A stretch of 64,000 bases of DNA from Allomuricauda sp. TMED12 (GCA_002167435.2 NHBR02000004.1:1-64000); one strand, 5' to 3'. Positions 8,539 to 19,047 are shown, numbered from the stretch's first letter. Program-made: numbers and translations. The notes: generated by a model not told the origin, from the letters alone.

Positions 8539-9981
8539 TTATCGCACTAAAGAAAAGTGTCTCCGTACTTGTGTGGCAACCACTATTCCATTGTCATCAC
8601 GTTCATAATCCAACCTAAACCAATAATCGGAAGAAGGCATATCCCTTCCATTGAATGTTCCATCCCAACCAAAACTGGTATCCAGCTGCTTTAATAATTT
8701 ACCATAGCGATCAAAAATATATACCACTGGATTGCTAAGTTCCTCCACACCAAATACGTTCCAAGTATCGTAAAATGTATCTCCATTGGGAGTGAAAAAT
8801 TTAGGGTACCCTACCACAAGAAATTCAATAGGTTCTGTAATACCACAACCATTCTTATCGTTGATCACCACCGTATTTACACCAGGGGGCACATCGTAGA
8901 ACAAAGGGTCATCTTGAAATTCACCGTCATTTATGGCGTATTCATAATTTCCATCTCCCACAGGAACAATCTCAATATTATATGGGTCTGTTTGGTCACT
9001 GTTCACTAGATCGTCAATCACTCGGACCTCATCCAGTTCAGGAGTTCCATAAAAAGTAATCAATATATCATCCGTTATTGTAGTCCCAAATGTCGATTCT
9101 ATAGTTACACGGTAACGCCCAGAATTTGGACTGGAGACCGTTAACTCGGTCTGTCCCGCACCCGTGGCAAGAACAGTCTCATAAGTACCATCATCATCCG
9201 CATCCAATTCCCATATTATATTGGAAATACTAGGCCCTACAGGTGAGTTCAATGCACTCAAAACAATATCTGGATCACCTTCGCAGGCAACAATATCAAA
9301 CCCTAAAAATTGATCACGGAGCGTACAGTCCAAAGCATTATCCTGATTTTCATCTACCGAACTACCAGTAAAGGTTAGGATAAAGTCCTCCGGTTCATCA
9401 TCAAAATTGGTGTTGTAGTTGTTGATGTACAAATAATAAACCTCTCCTGCGGTAACGTTCAACCATTCATCGTAAGTATTCTGACTCCCTTTAACAAAAG
9501 GCGCCCCTTCCCTACCATCAATTGGATTAATCCCTATTCCAGTGAAATTGGTCTCATTGTATTCGTAATTACAGCGAATGGGCTGTGCACTCCCATCTCC
9601 AATAATAGTGCAAAAATTTTCATTGGAAGTTTCATCAAAAGGACCGTATAAGGCAAAATCCCACTCTGCGGTAATCGGGCTACCGGGATTTACCGGCAAT
9701 GACTCAATATCAAAACCAATTTGGCCATCGGTACCGGCCCTAAACACAAACCAGCCGGTATTGTTCTCAATATTTGCAGAACTCACACTGCCTTTTTCCA
9801 GACATCCCGTTTGGGTAATTACCTCAGGGGCAAAATCATCAATATCGCCACCGCCATCGGTGGTTCCCAAAATAGGTGCATCTGCACAAACAGGTATTGC
9901 TGTTCTGCAATCTGGGGAGTTTTGCGCGCTTACCACTTGGAATAGAAAGAAACAACAGACAGCGCTTAATAGAGCTCTCAT
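8539..9981 (-). CDS. T9SS type B sorting domain (gliding-associated C-terminal) protein
   Basis: A 480-residue secreted or surface protein. The signal peptide is MRALLSAVCCFFLFQVVSAQ. The N-terminal half is a beta-sandwich-like region starting DCRTAIPVCADAP with WFVFRAGTDGQIGFDI. A central Ig-like segment follows, and the last ~95 residues form the type B sorting domain (FFTPNGDTFYDTWNVFG, IFDRYGKLLKQL, GWDGTFNGRDMPSSDYWF, ending RHFSLVR). This domain directs export by the type IX secretion system and attachment or release at the cell surface. It is a paralogue of the next gene upstream. Ligand unknown. Confidence 0.92.
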   Translation of the reverse strand: MRALLSAVCCFFLFQVVSAQNSPDCRTAIPVCADAPILGTTDGGGDIDDFAPEVITQTGCLEKGSVSSANIENNTGWFVFRAGTDGQIGFDIESLPVNPGSPITAEWDFALYGPFDETSNENFCTIIGDGSAQPIRCNYEYNETNFTGIGINPIDGREGAPFVKGSQNTYDEWLNVTAGEVYYLYINNYNTNFDDEPEDFILTFTGSSVDENQDNALDCTLRDQFLGFDIVACEGDPDIVLSALNSPVGPSISNIIWELDADDDGTYETVLATGAGQTELTVSSPNSGRYRVTIESTFGTTITDDILITFYGTPELDEVRVIDDLVNSDQTDPYNIEIVPVGDGNYEYAINDGEFQDDPLFYDVPPGVNTVVINDKNGCGITEPIEFLVVGYPKFFTPNGDTFYDTWNVFGVEELSNPVVYIFDRYGKLLKQLDTSFGWDGTFNGRDMPSSDYWFRLDYERDDNGIVVATQVRRHFSLVR

Positions 9982-10097
9982 AGAATTTTGGGGCTAAAGG
10001 TTATTCTATTTATAACCTGTATAACTCCTTAATTCTCTGTTTTAGTATGTGTTTATCCGAGAAATTTGCAGTTAATCGATAAACGGATAAGTCTGTA

Positions 10098-11900
10098 TTA
10101 TCGCCTCAAAGAAAAATGGCTTTGCAGATATTTGGCATAGGTTCTGTTGCCATCATCATCCACATAGGACAATTTGAACCAATAATCCGTGGAAGGCAGG
10201 GGCTTGCCCTTAAAACTTCCATCCCACCCAGAGTCAAACTCCGTCATTTGCTTGATGAGCTTGCCGTAGCGATCGTAAATGGTTACAATTGGAGCATTTA
10301 AGGTGGAAAGTCCTTCAACTTGCCATGTTTCGTTCAACACATCACCATTGGGCGAAAAAATGGCCAGGAACCCAACCACAACTATCTCTTCCTCGACTTC
10401 ACCACAACCAAAAGGGTCTCGCATGCTTACTGTATGTACTCCCGGAGCAACACCTTCAAAAACATTACTGCTCTGAAAATCATTTCCATCCATACTAAAT
10501 TCATATTCCCCATAGGTTTCCGTATTGATGGTAACCGTATTGTTCACGCTCATATCCTCAATATCAATACTGGAAATAACCGGCACATTGGATATCGCAA
10601 CAGACACTGTTCGTGAAGCTTCACAAATAGTTCCATTGGATTGATTGGTAACTATCAAGGTATATTCCCCCGCTTCCGAAACCATAATGGATGGGGTTTG
10701 CTCACCTGTACTCCATTGATAGGAATAGCTAGGGTTCGGCTGAGTCTCCCCAATTTCCAAACTTCCGACTGCTTCGCATATAACCGCTTGCGCATCAAAA
10801 CTTAAAAGTGGCGTTTCAACAGCGTTCAAAGCAAAGCTTTGGGTAGCATCATAACAATCGGGATTCGCCAAAGAGGTAGTCCTTACATAAATGGTTTCGT
10901 CACCTCCGGTCAATACATATTGTTTCTCCATAGGATTTACGCCAATATCAGCATCGACTTGTGAACTATGGTAACTTACCACAAAATTATCGGGATCCAT
11001 CCCGTCAAGAGCTTCTTCATTCTTTTCATTTAAATCGAAGGTCAAACCTGCTTCATAACAAAAGGTTTCATCAACAAGCATTCCAGTAACAGGCACCTCA
11101 TTAAAGCCAACATGCACGTCACTTACAATACTTTCGCTAGGTGTATTCACCACAACACGGTATTGCCCTGTAGTTAAAACATTATACGTAGCGCCATTCA
11201 CACCTGCAATCAGTTGATATCCACTTCCCGTATCGCTATACCATTCATAGTTAATTGCTCCTGAGGTTGTACCATCCAAAACCACAATGTCTCCTTCGCA
11301 AGCTGCAATCGGTGGTCCGAGTAAATTGCTTACAATGGAACAATCCAAAGCACTATTTGGATAGTCCACCCAAATATCTCCGGTAAACTGAATAGAAAAC
11401 CCAGAATTTAAGTTGCTGAAATTATTGATAAAAAGATAGTAATCCTCTCCCGCTTCCACTTGGACCCAATCCTCATAGTGCACCGAATCCTCATCACCCG
11501 TTGGGTCTACCCCTACTCCAATAAAGCTGGTTCCTTCGCTATTATCAAAAAAATTGCAGCGAACAGGATCTCCCAAATTACTGCAATCACTGGCACGATA
11601 CAGCGCAAAATCCCAATCCTCATTGCTATTATGACCAATATTAAACCCCAACTGACCAGCTTCGGCAGTCCTAAATCGGTACCATGCCGAATTGGATTCT
11701 ATGCCACCTGTTGTGGTTTGCTCCAAACATCCGCTGGATGTTGCTCCATTAAAGTCATCGAAACCAAAACCATTGGTACCACCATTTATAGGCGTATTAC
11801 TGCATATGGGAATTGCATCAGCACAATCTTGGACAACCTGCGCTTGCGCAGTCTGCCAAAACATCAGCAATAATAAGGTCTTTAAAAAAGGTTTAAACAT
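10098..11900 (-). CDS. T9SS type B sorting domain protein, larger paralogue
   Basis: A 600-residue secreted protein. Its signal peptide ends QTAQAQ. The N-terminal domain starts DCADAIPICSNTPINGG and includes WYRFRTAEAGQLGFNI, closely matching the gene at 8539-9981. The middle contains at least two additional Ig/PKD-like segments rich in Cys-linked loops (for example CEGDIVVLDGTTSG and CEAVGSLEIGETQP). The last ~95 residues are the gliding-motility-associated type B domain (FSPNGDVLNETWQVEG, IYDRYGKLIKQM, SGWDGSFKGKPLPSTDYWF, HFSLRR). The two genes probably arose by tandem duplication with gain or loss of middle domains. Adhesion or polymer binding at the surface is an inference. Confidence 0.92.
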   Translation of the reverse strand: MFKPFLKTLLLLMFWQTAQAQVVQDCADAIPICSNTPINGGTNGFGFDDFNGATSSGCLEQTTTGGIESNSAWYRFRTAEAGQLGFNIGHNSNEDWDFALYRASDCSNLGDPVRCNFFDNSEGTSFIGVGVDPTGDEDSVHYEDWVQVEAGEDYYLFINNFSNLNSGFSIQFTGDIWVDYPNSALDCSIVSNLLGPPIAACEGDIVVLDGTTSGAINYEWYSDTGSGYQLIAGVNGATYNVLTTGQYRVVVNTPSESIVSDVHVGFNEVPVTGMLVDETFCYEAGLTFDLNEKNEEALDGMDPDNFVVSYHSSQVDADIGVNPMEKQYVLTGGDETIYVRTTSLANPDCYDATQSFALNAVETPLLSFDAQAVICEAVGSLEIGETQPNPSYSYQWSTGEQTPSIMVSEAGEYTLIVTNQSNGTICEASRTVSVAISNVPVISSIDIEDMSVNNTVTINTETYGEYEFSMDGNDFQSSNVFEGVAPGVHTVSMRDPFGCGEVEEEIVVVGFLAIFSPNGDVLNETWQVEGLSTLNAPIVTIYDRYGKLIKQMTEFDSGWDGSFKGKPLPSTDYWFKLSYVDDDGNRTYAKYLQSHFSLRR

Positions 11901-11986
11901 AAAAGACTGTAGGTTTGGGCATTATAAAAGTACCTTGGTATCTGCCTTAACAATAATTTATGTTGTCAAACCCGCCATACCAGATG

Positions 11987-12014
11987 TTAAATCGGTCATT
12001 AATGTATATCTTTG
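11987..12014 (+). promoter_or_regulatory. Promoter of folE-cysS
   Basis: TTA at 11987-11989 (consensus TTG), 17 bases, then TATCTTTG at 12007-12014, a perfect -7 box. Transcription would start near 12021, leaving a leader of only about 13 nt before folE. Confidence 0.6.
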
Positions 12015-12033
12015 CTCTCCTTAAGCAATAGCT

Positions 12034-12714
12034 ATGAAACTAGAGCAGGCATTGGAAGAACAATATGAAGAAAGAGGAAACGACCACGTTGGTTCCTCAA
12101 CGGATACCCCGATGAGGGAAGATGCTTTTGTATTGAGCGATGAAGAAAAAATCGAAAGAATACAAAAAAGTGTAAGGGAAATTATGCTCACCCTGGGTCT
12201 CGATTTGGATGATGACAGTTTAAAAGGTACTCCAAAACGTGTAGCCAAAATGTATGTACAGGAAATCTTTGGTGGGTTGCATCCAGACAGAAAACCGAAA
12301 TCATCAACTTTTGACAATAAGTACAAGTACGGTGAAATGTTGGTGGAAAAAAACATAGTGCTTTACTCTACATGCGAACACCATTTATTGCCGATTATTG
12401 GACGAGCACATATTGCCTACATCTCTAACGGAACTGTAGTAGGGCTTTCCAAAATGAACCGTGTGGTGGATTATTTTGCAAAGCGACCACAGGTTCAGGA
12501 ACGTTTGAACATCCAAATTGTAAAAGAACTTCAAAAAGTATTGGGCACAGAAGATGTTGCTTGTGTTATAGACGCCAAACACCTTTGCGTAAATTCGAGG
12601 GGAATACGCGATATCGATAGCAGTACAGTAACTGCGGAGTATGGTGGGAAATTTAAAGATGAAGCCACACGAAGGGAGTTTTTGGACTACATCAACCTAG
12701 ATACCGAATTTTAA
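12034..12714 (+). CDS. folE: GTP cyclohydrolase I
   Basis: Converts GTP to 7,8-dihydroneopterin triphosphate, the first step to folate and pterins. The 226-residue protein has the zinc-binding CEHH (Cys114, His117) and the matching downstream cysteine in HLCVNSRG (Cys185), plus GLSKMNRVVDYFAKRPQVQE and the family end TRREFLDYI. Residues 1-40 are an acidic, poorly conserved extension. It lies 14 bp before cysS, and both are driven by the promoter at 11987-12014. Confidence 0.96.
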   Translation: MKLEQALEEQYEERGNDHVGSSTDTPMREDAFVLSDEEKIERIQKSVREIMLTLGLDLDDDSLKGTPKRVAKMYVQEIFGGLHPDRKPKSSTFDNKYKYGEMLVEKNIVLYSTCEHHLLPIIGRAHIAYISNGTVVGLSKMNRVVDYFAKRPQVQERLNIQIVKELQKVLGTEDVACVIDAKHLCVNSRGIRDIDSSTVTAEYGGKFKDEATRREFLDYINLDTEF

Positions 12715-12728
12715 ACATCAACGTTTAA

Positions 12729-14210
12729 ATGCAACTTTACAAAGACCAATCTTTACGAATCCATAATTCACTTACTGGAAAAAAAGATTTATTTGAACCC
12801 ATAAACGAAGGCCACGTGGGCATGTACGTTTGTGGACCTACAGTATATAGTAATGTACACTTGGGTAATTGCCGAACCTTTATGTCGTTTGACATGATTT
12901 TTAGGTACTTCAAACATTTGGGATACAAAGTTAGGTATGTTCGCAATATTACAGATGCTGGGCATTTGGAGAACGATGCAGATGAAGGGGAGGACAAAAT
13001 AGCCAAAAAGGCCAAATTGGAGCAAATTGAACCCATGGAAGTGGTACAGCGCTATACAGTGGATTTCCACAATACCTTGCAGCAATTTAACCTTTTGCCC
13101 CCAAGTATTGAACCCACGGCTACCGGTCACATTATAGAGCAAATAGAAATTATCAAGGAAATTCTTGAAAAAGGATTGGCCTACGAAGTAAATGGTTCGG
13201 TTTATTTTGACGTGGTCAAATTCAACGAAAACCACGATTACGGGAAGTTGAGTGGTAGAAAGTTGGAAGACATGATCACCCATACCCGCGAACTTACCGC
13301 TCAGGATGATAAAAGAAACCCACAGGATTTTGCACTTTGGAAAAAAGCAGAACCCCAACACATCATGCGATGGCCATCACCATGGGGAGACGGTTTCCCT
13401 GGATGGCACTTGGAATGCACAGCGATGAGCACCAAGTATTTGGGTGAAACTTTTGACATTCATGGAGGCGGAATGGATCTTAAATTCCCTCACCACGAAT
13501 GTGAGATAGCCCAAGCCGAGGCCAGTACTGGGAAATCGCCTGTAAACTATTGGATGCATGCCAATATGTTGACCCTGAACGGCAGAAAAATGTCCAAATC
13601 CACGGACAACAATATTTACCCTGCCGAGATTTTTAGTGGTGACAATAATATATTGAGCAAGCCGTATACTCCTTCAGTTGTACGCTTTTTTATGATGCAG
13701 GCCCACTATACCAGTATTTTGGATCTTAGCGATGAAGCTTTGCTAGCATCCGAAAAAGGATACAGCCGTTTGATGGACGCCTTGGAGAATGTTGAAAACC
13801 TAAAAACGGGTGACAAATCCGATTTTGATGTTTCCGCATGGAAACAGAAGTGTTATGACGCCATGAACGACGATTTCAACACACCAATTCTAATCGCTCA
13901 GCTGTTTGAAGCCGTTAAACATATCAATCTTATAAAGGAGGACCAAGAAACCATTTCCAAGGAAGACAAGTCGTTATTGGAAAGCACACTAAAAGCTTTT
14001 GTTTACGACGTGCTTGGTATAGAAAACCAATCAATGGCAAAAGACGACTCCAATACATTGAACGGGGTTATGGAATTATTGATCGATATTAGAAACGAGG
14101 CACGTGCAAATAAAGATTTTGCCACTTCCGATAAAATCCGAGATCAATTGGTTGAATTGGGCATTCAAATAAAAGATGGTAAGGACGGCACTACTTTTAG
14201 TGTAAACTAA
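12729..14210 (+). CDS. cysS: Cysteinyl-tRNA synthetase
   Basis: Class I synthetase that charges tRNA-Cys. The 493-residue length is normal. Visible parts are the zinc cysteine in YVCGPTVY (Cys35), the first signature in the form HLGN (44-47) in place of HIGH, the zinc-binding [10 protein letters not shown] and HHECEIAQ segments, and KMSKS near residue 287. The DALR-type C-terminal helical domain is present. Its stop codon overlaps by 4 bp the stop codon of the convergent AraC regulator, leaving no room for a separate terminator. Confidence 0.96.
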   Translation: MQLYKDQSLRIHNSLTGKKDLFEPINEGHVGMYVCGPTVYSNVHLGNCRTFMSFDMIFRYFKHLGYKVRYVRNITDAGHLENDADEGEDKIAKKAKLEQIEPMEVVQRYTVDFHNTLQQFNLLPPSIEPTATGHIIEQIEIIKEILEKGLAYEVNGSVYFDVVKFNENHDYGKLSGRKLEDMITHTRELTAQDDKRNPQDFALWKKAEPQHIMRWPSPWGDGFPGWHLECTAMSTKYLGETFDIHGGGMDLKFPHHECEIAQAEASTGKSPVNYWMHANMLTLNGRKMSKSTDNNIYPAEIFSGDNNILSKPYTPSVVRFFMMQAHYTSILDLSDEALLASEKGYSRLMDALENVENLKTGDKSDFDVSAWKQKCYDAMNDDFNTPILIAQLFEAVKHINLIKEDQETISKEDKSLLESTLKAFVYDVLGIENQSMAKDDSNTLNGVMELLIDIRNEARANKDFATSDKIRDQLVELGIQIKDGKDGTTFSVN

Positions 14211-15118
14211 GAATGTTTCACAAATTTTGATTGGTACTCACCAGGTGAAACATGTATTTTTCGTTTGAACAGCCGATTAAAATAGGAACGGTTCTCAAAA
14301 CCGCATTCCAAATAAATCTCCTTTATTTTCCTATCAGAATCCTTCAAGAGATTGACGGCCATTTTTATGCGCTCACTATTGATGTAATCTATCGGTGTAA
14401 CCCCTAACTCTTCTTTAAAGGTCTTATGGAAATGAGATTCGCTCATACAAGCCTTTTTGCTCAAATCGCTTACAGATAATGGTTCATGTAAGTGTTGTAA
14501 TATATATTCAATTACATAGGCCAACCTATTATTGGAGCCTAATTTTGAAGCATTCTGCGTATACTTTTCCCATGTATTGCCCTGTAAAATTCGAATAATG
14601 AGCTCTTGCAGCATATTATCCACAAAGAAATCCTTGGACGGATGGTTTTCGGTGAATAAATACAGTAGCCGCTGAATGATTCCATAAATACTGGCATCAT
14701 TGGTAAAGTGGTAATTGTAATCCATCAAGGCCCATTCGGAGCCATCGTGCTTGGGCATCACCTCGTTCATCAAGCCAATCACATTGTTGATTTTCTCATC
14801 AGATATGGACATGGCCAAACAGCGTGTCGGATTATCCTCGTTCGCTTCGGGAAAGTCGATACACATTACTTCATTGGAAGGAAGTATCAGGGATTCTCCG
14901 GGAAGAAAATCAAAAGATTTTTTATCTCTTAAATGCATTACCTTTTTTCCAATCAACATAGAAGCAAGTACAGGTTGGTCAAATTGAAGGAGTACTTTTT
15001 CTGCTTGGGAATGCGTCTCAAAAACATGCATTGAAGCATTGTTCAGCGTGTACGATGTTTGGTTCTCAACTAAATTCTCGAGTTTTCTTTCCTTAAAAAA
15101 TTTATCCGGCAACTGCAT
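14207..15118 (-). CDS. AraC-family transcriptional regulator
   Basis: A 303-residue regulator. Residues ~15-160 resemble the N-terminal ligand-sensing domain found in AraC proteins of the AraC_N type ([33 protein letters not shown]). Residues ~200-300 form the double helix-turn-helix DNA-binding domain ([44 protein letters not shown]). It is divergent from an aldehyde dehydrogenase gene with a 211-bp spacer, the classic layout for a regulator that activates its neighbour in response to an aldehyde or alcohol (inference). Its 3' end overlaps cysS by 4 bp. Confidence 0.92.
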   Translation of the reverse strand: MQLPDKFFKERKLENLVENQTSYTLNNASMHVFETHSQAEKVLLQFDQPVLASMLIGKKVMHLRDKKSFDFLPGESLILPSNEVMCIDFPEANEDNPTRCLAMSISDEKINNVIGLMNEVMPKHDGSEWALMDYNYHFTNDASIYGIIQRLLYLFTENHPSKDFFVDNMLQELIIRILQGNTWEKYTQNASKLGSNNRLAYVIEYILQHLHEPLSVSDLSKKACMSESHFHKTFKEELGVTPIDYINSERIKMAVNLLKDSDRKIKEIYLECGFENRSYFNRLFKRKIHVSPGEYQSKFVKHS

Positions 15119-15278
15119 GTAAAATATCTACTCCTTAAAATATTATATAAATACTTACTAAATATAAAAAATATGATGCGGTATTCTGTTAAAAATATAA
15201 AAACAAAGAGGATTGGTCATGTCATTAATAGAATACGTCAGATATACAGGGTTCAAAATCAATACTTTTAGAATCAGT

Positions 15279-15301
15279 CACTTGAACAAAGTGTGAACAA
15301 A
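15279..15301. promoter_or_regulatory. Candidate operator upstream of the aldehyde dehydrogenase
   Basis: CACTT-N5-AAGTG (15279-15293) overlaps a direct repeat TGAACAAA repeated with an 11-bp period (15283-15301). It lies 29 bp before the dehydrogenase start and faces the AraC-type gene. AraC proteins often bind direct repeats, so this is a plausible site but is not proven. Confidence 0.3.
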
Positions 15302-15329
15302 CATAAAAATTAACTTTAACAACAGTATT

Positions 15330-16853
15330 ATGAGCAATGTACAAACTACTGAACGCAGTGTTTTGGAAAAACCAAAGTTCAAAGATCAGTATGAAAATTA
15401 CATCGGTGGAAAATGGACCCCACCAACCAAAGGAGAATATTTTGATAATGTTTCTCCGGTAGACGGAAACTCCTTCACCAAAATTGCACGGTCAACTGCA
15501 GAAGATGTTGACAAAGCAATTGATGCCGCTTGGGCGGCCGCACCGGAATGGAACAATTCATCCGCAACATACCGCAGCAACCTACTATTGAAGATCGCCT
15601 ATGTTATGGAGAACAACCTCGAGGTTTTGGCCCGTGCCGAAACTTGGGACAACGGAAAAGCTTTGCGCGAAACACGAGCAGCCGATATGCCATTGGCCGT
15701 GGACCACTTCAGATATTTTGCTGGAGTTATAAGGGCAGAAGAAGGATCTGTGAGCGAGCTGGACTCCAATACCGTTTCCATGAATATTATGGAGCCACTA
15801 GGAGTTGTAGGGCAAATCATCCCTTGGAACTTCCCTATTTTGATGGCCGCTTGGAAAATTGCGCCAGCATTGGCCGCCGGAAACTGCGTGGTACTAAAAC
15901 CCGCAGAGCAAACCCCGGTTGGCATCTTGATTCTTATGGAATTGATTGAGGACATTCTACCTGCAGGAGTGCTCAACATTGTAAATGGATTTGGCCTTGA
16001 AGCAGGAAAACCCTTGGCTTCCAGCCCAAGAATAAAAAAAATTGCCTTTACGGGAGAAACCACCACCGGGCAGTTGATCATGCAGTACGCTTCCAAAAAT
16101 ATTATCCCAGTTACGTTGGAATTGGGCGGTAAATCCCCCAATGTTTTCTTTGAAAGTATCATGGAGGCAGATGATGAATTCTTTGATAAATGTTTGGAAG
16201 GTGCCGTAATGTTCGCCTTGAACCAAGGAGAAGTTTGCACCTGTCCTTCAAGAATCCTGGTACAGGAAAGCATTTATGATAAATTTATGGAACGAGTGGT
16301 AGAACGCACCAAGGCCATCAAACTTGGACACCCGCTAGATCCAAACACGATGATGGGCGCACAGGCATCCAATGATCAGTACGAGAAAATCCTGAACTAC
16401 ATCCAAATTGGTAAAGAAGAAGGATGTGAGGTACTTGCTGGAGGCGAAGCAGCCTACAACGAAGGTCTGGAGGGCGGATACTACATTCAGCCTACAATCT
16501 TAAAAGGAAATAACAAAATGCGTGTGTTCCAGGAAGAAATTTTTGGGCCAGTGGTCTGCGTCACAACCTTTAAAGATGAGGCAGAAGCTCTGGAAATAGC
16601 CAACGATACCCTTTACGGTTTGGGTGCTGGGGTTTGGACACGAGATATGCACCAAGCCTATAAAATTTCCAGACAAATACAAGCAGGTCGCGTTTGGGTA
16701 AATTGCTACCACAACTACCCAGCCCACGCACCATTTGGAGGGTACAAAAAGTCGGGTATCGGACGAGAAAATCACAAAATGATGCTTAGCCATTATACCC
16801 AGACCAAAAACATGTTAATCTCTTACGATAAAAACAAATTGGGCTTTTTCTAG
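15330..16853 (+). CDS. Aldehyde dehydrogenase (NAD-dependent, AldA/ExaC-like)
   Basis: Oxidises an aldehyde, probably acetaldehyde or another short aldehyde, to the acid with NAD(P). It is 507 residues long, normal for the family. Motifs are [20 protein letters not shown], the NAD-fold [32 protein letters not shown] with the general-base Glu (~268), the catalytic cysteine in GEVCTCPSR (~301), EEIFGPV and [13 protein letters not shown]. The extra nearby Cys (CTC) is typical of the ExaC/AldB type. DUF779 follows 1 bp after the stop codon and an AraC regulator is divergent, a known gene set. Confidence 0.95.
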   Translation: MSNVQTTERSVLEKPKFKDQYENYIGGKWTPPTKGEYFDNVSPVDGNSFTKIARSTAEDVDKAIDAAWAAAPEWNNSSATYRSNLLLKIAYVMENNLEVLARAETWDNGKALRETRAADMPLAVDHFRYFAGVIRAEEGSVSELDSNTVSMNIMEPLGVVGQIIPWNFPILMAAWKIAPALAAGNCVVLKPAEQTPVGILILMELIEDILPAGVLNIVNGFGLEAGKPLASSPRIKKIAFTGETTTGQLIMQYASKNIIPVTLELGGKSPNVFFESIMEADDEFFDKCLEGAVMFALNQGEVCTCPSRILVQESIYDKFMERVVERTKAIKLGHPLDPNTMMGAQASNDQYEKILNYIQIGKEEGCEVLAGGEAAYNEGLEGGYYIQPTILKGNNKMRVFQEEIFGPVVCVTTFKDEAEALEIANDTLYGLGAGVWTRDMHQAYKISRQIQAGRVWVNCYHNYPAHAPFGGYKKSGIGRENHKMMLSHYTQTKNMLISYDKNKLGFF

Positions 16854-16854
16854 G

Positions 16855-17244
16855 ATGGAAAAATTGATAAAACGAGTATTGGTTTCGGACAATGCCAAAA
16901 AAATCATTGACCAACTTAGAGAGCGTCATGGTGAACTTATGTTCCACCAAAGCGGAGGATGTTGCGATGGCTCATCGCCCATGTGTTTCCCAAAAGGCGA
17001 GTTGATGGTAAATGAAAACGATGTGAAATTGGGCACCATCCATGGGTGTGATTTCTTTATGAGCAAAGATCAGTTCGAATATTGGAAACACACACAACTT
17101 ACAGTGGATATAACCACTGGCCGTGGCGCCAGTTTTAGTCTGGAAATACCAATGGGAATTCGTTTTGTTATTAAGTCACGACTATACACGGACGATGAGC
17201 GGGAAAATTTAGAATCCCTGCAATCAACTTCCGAAGAAGTTTAA
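16855..17244 (+). CDS. DUF779 family protein
   Basis: A 129-residue protein with the DUF779 signature: [14 protein letters not shown] (Cys36, 37, 44) and IHGCDFFM (Cys65). The conserved cysteines suggest metal or redox chemistry, but the role is not established to my knowledge. It starts one base after the stop of the aldehyde dehydrogenase, and this pairing recurs in many bacteria, so a helper role for the dehydrogenase is inferred. It ends 5 bases before a strong terminator. Confidence 0.9.
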   Translation: MEKLIKRVLVSDNAKKIIDQLRERHGELMFHQSGGCCDGSSPMCFPKGELMVNENDVKLGTIHGCDFFMSKDQFEYWKHTQLTVDITTGRGASFSLEIPMGIRFVIKSRLYTDDERENLESLQSTSEEV

Positions 17245-17249
17245 ATTGG

Positions 17250-17273
17250 GCCCCGACTTTGTCGGGGCTTTTT
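17250..17273 (+). terminator. Terminator of the aldehyde dehydrogenase unit
   Basis: Perfect 8-bp GC-rich stem GCCCCGAC / GTCGGGGC (17250-17257 with 17261-17268), loop TTT, then TTTTT. One of the clearest terminators in the window. Confidence 0.9.
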
Positions 17274-17306
17274 GCTACCTTGTATTTTCTTTTAGGAATG
17301 GATAAC

Positions 17307-17528
17307 ATGAAGAAAATATTGATAGCGCCATTTGTTGTTTTGGTGAGATTTTACCAGCTTTTTATCTCCCCAATGCTACCTTCAACTTGTCGCTATTCCC
17401 CCACTTGCTCCCAATACACCTTAGAAGCATTAAAAAAACATGGACTCTTCAAAGGAGGATGGCTTGCCATAAAACGTATCGTAAGTTGTAATCCTTGGGG
17501 AGGAAGCGGATATGACCCCGTTCCATAA
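17307..17528 (+). CDS. yidD: Membrane protein insertion efficiency factor YidD
   Basis: A small (73-residue) amphipathic inner-membrane-associated protein that assists YidC/Sec-dependent insertion. The family core [14 protein letters not shown] and the end [13 protein letters not shown] are both present. I prefer the start at 17307 ([19 protein letters not shown]); an ATG three codons upstream (17298) is equally open. Longer readings would run back into the terminator and are unlikely. It is followed by lgt after 66 bp. Confidence 0.92.
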   Translation: MKKILIAPFVVLVRFYQLFISPMLPSTCRYSPTCSQYTLEALKKHGLFKGGWLAIKRIVSCNPWGGSGYDPVP

Positions 17529-17594
17529 AAATTGAAGTTTAAATAAAACCGTGCAACCGTTCAAAGTCGTTATATTAGTCCCAAAATTTAGATA

Positions 17595-18557
17595 ATGTAT
17601 TTCCTTGGATTTAATTGGAACCCCGAAGGAACCCTTTTTAAACTGGGTTTTTTACAGATAAAATATTACAATCTTCTGTGGATCGCAGCCTTTATTGTTG
17701 GCTGGTTCATCATGAAAAAAATCTTCCTGAACGAAAAGAAATCCATGGAAAAATTGGATTCGCTTTTCATTTATACCGTGGTCTCCATTATGCTGGGAGC
17801 CCGTTTGGGTCACGTCTTTTTTTATGATTGGGACTATTACAAAGAGCATTTGGCAGAAATCCTTTTGCCTATTCGAGAAAGTACGAACGGTTCCCTATTT
17901 GGCATTATAAACGGCTACGAATTTACCGGGTTTACAGGCTTGGCAAGTCATGGCGCTACCATTGCAGCAATTATCGGTATTTGGTTATACACCAGAAAAT
18001 GGAAGGATATCAAAATGCTTTGGTTATTGGACAGACTGGTAGTTCCATCGGCCATTGGTGCCGCTTTTGTCCGGTTTGGTAATTTCTTCAATTCTGAAAT
18101 CAATGGAAAAGTAGTGGACAAATCTTATTTTTTGGCTACACGTTTTATCCGAGATTCGGACGATATGCCAGCGTATCAGGCCATGGCACTTACCAAGGAA
18201 CAAACTCCAAACGCAGCTTACAAGGCCATTCAACATAATCCGGAATTTACGGAAGTTTTGCAGTCCATACCATATCGTCATCCGGCACAGTTGTATGAAG
18301 CTATTTGTTACATTTTCGTGTTTATCGCTTTATATCTTTTGTATTGGAAAACCGATTGGAAGAACAAACCTGGTTTTCTCTTTGGGTTGTTCATGGTTCT
18401 TTTATTCGTAGTTCGATTCTTCGTGGAGTTCTACAAAAAGAGTCAAGGTGGTTTTGAGGATACCCTGGGCATGCTCTCTACAGGCCAATGGCTCAGTATA
18501 CCGATGATACTCATCGGCGTCTATTTCATGGTTAAACCTGCACCCATAGAACTATAA
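17595..18557 (+). CDS. lgt: Prolipoprotein diacylglyceryl transferase
   Basis: Inner-membrane enzyme that attaches diacylglycerol to the lipobox cysteine, the first step of lipoprotein maturation, which is relevant to the many lipoproteins here. The 320-residue protein has about seven membrane helices, the conserved ASHGATIAAI segment and the Lgt signature VRFGNFFNSEINGK. A ~40-residue insertion between the signature and HPAQLYEA is longer than in E. coli but usual in Bacteroidota as far as I recall. A candidate -7 box TATATTAG lies at 17571-17578. Confidence 0.95.
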   Translation: MYFLGFNWNPEGTLFKLGFLQIKYYNLLWIAAFIVGWFIMKKIFLNEKKSMEKLDSLFIYTVVSIMLGARLGHVFFYDWDYYKEHLAEILLPIRESTNGSLFGIINGYEFTGFTGLASHGATIAAIIGIWLYTRKWKDIKMLWLLDRLVVPSAIGAAFVRFGNFFNSEINGKVVDKSYFLATRFIRDSDDMPAYQAMALTKEQTPNAAYKAIQHNPEFTEVLQSIPYRHPAQLYEAICYIFVFIALYLLYWKTDWKNKPGFLFGLFMVLLFVVRFFVEFYKKSQGGFEDTLGMLSTGQWLSIPMILIGVYFMVKPAPIEL

Positions 18558-18561
18558 CAGT

Positions 18562-19047
18562 ATGGTAAAATTTGGCAAAGTAATTCTTTTGGTTTTTGCA
18601 ATTGTTTTGGTTTCATGCAAAACCGAATCTAAACAAGCACTTAAAACAGAGACTATTTCCTTTACCAAAGAGGGAGAGCTTACTGTGATGTCCACTGAAA
18701 CGGATTCCATAAAGGCAAATTTTGATATCGAGATTGCCGAGACGGAATATGAAACCCAAACAGGACTCATGTATAGAAAATCCATGAAAGAGGATAGAGG
18801 AATGTTGTTTATTCAGCCTTCCGAGTCCTTACAGTACTTTTACATGAAGAATACAGAAATCCCTTTAGATATCATCTACATCAATACGGGAATGAAGATT
18901 GTTAGTTTTCAAAAAAATGCGGAACCGTTTAATGAAAACACGCTTCCCTCCAATGCCCCTGCCAAATATGTGTTGGAAATCAATGCAGGACTTTCGGACC
19001 AATTGGGATTGCAAGTAGGCGACAGCATCACATTTTCTCGGAATTAA
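18562..19047 (+). CDS. DUF192 family lipoprotein
   Basis: A 161-residue protein with lipobox VLVSC (Cys19) followed by a DUF192 domain (QTGLMYRKSMKEDRGMLFI, MKNTEIPLDIIYINTG, VLEINAGLSDQLGLQVGD). DUF192 proteins are small beta-barrel-like domains of unknown biochemical role. It starts 4 bp after lgt stops, and its stop codon directly abuts the start of the next gene (TAAATG), so this is a tight operon. Confidence 0.9.
   Translation: MVKFGKVILLVFAIVLVSCKTESKQALKTETISFTKEGELTVMSTETDSIKANFDIEIAETEYETQTGLMYRKSMKEDRGMLFIQPSESLQYFYMKNTEIPLDIIYINTGMKIVSFQKNAEPFNENTLPSNAPAKYVLEINAGLSDQLGLQVGDSITFSRN

Noticed and set aside
12001-12033. Riboswitch or leader peptide before folE
   Set aside because: The predicted transcript leader is only about 13 nt, too short for either.
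17259-17306. Upstream start of yidD at a TTG
   Set aside because: It would place the start inside the loop and stem of the preceding terminator; family proteins begin at MKKILIAP or just before.
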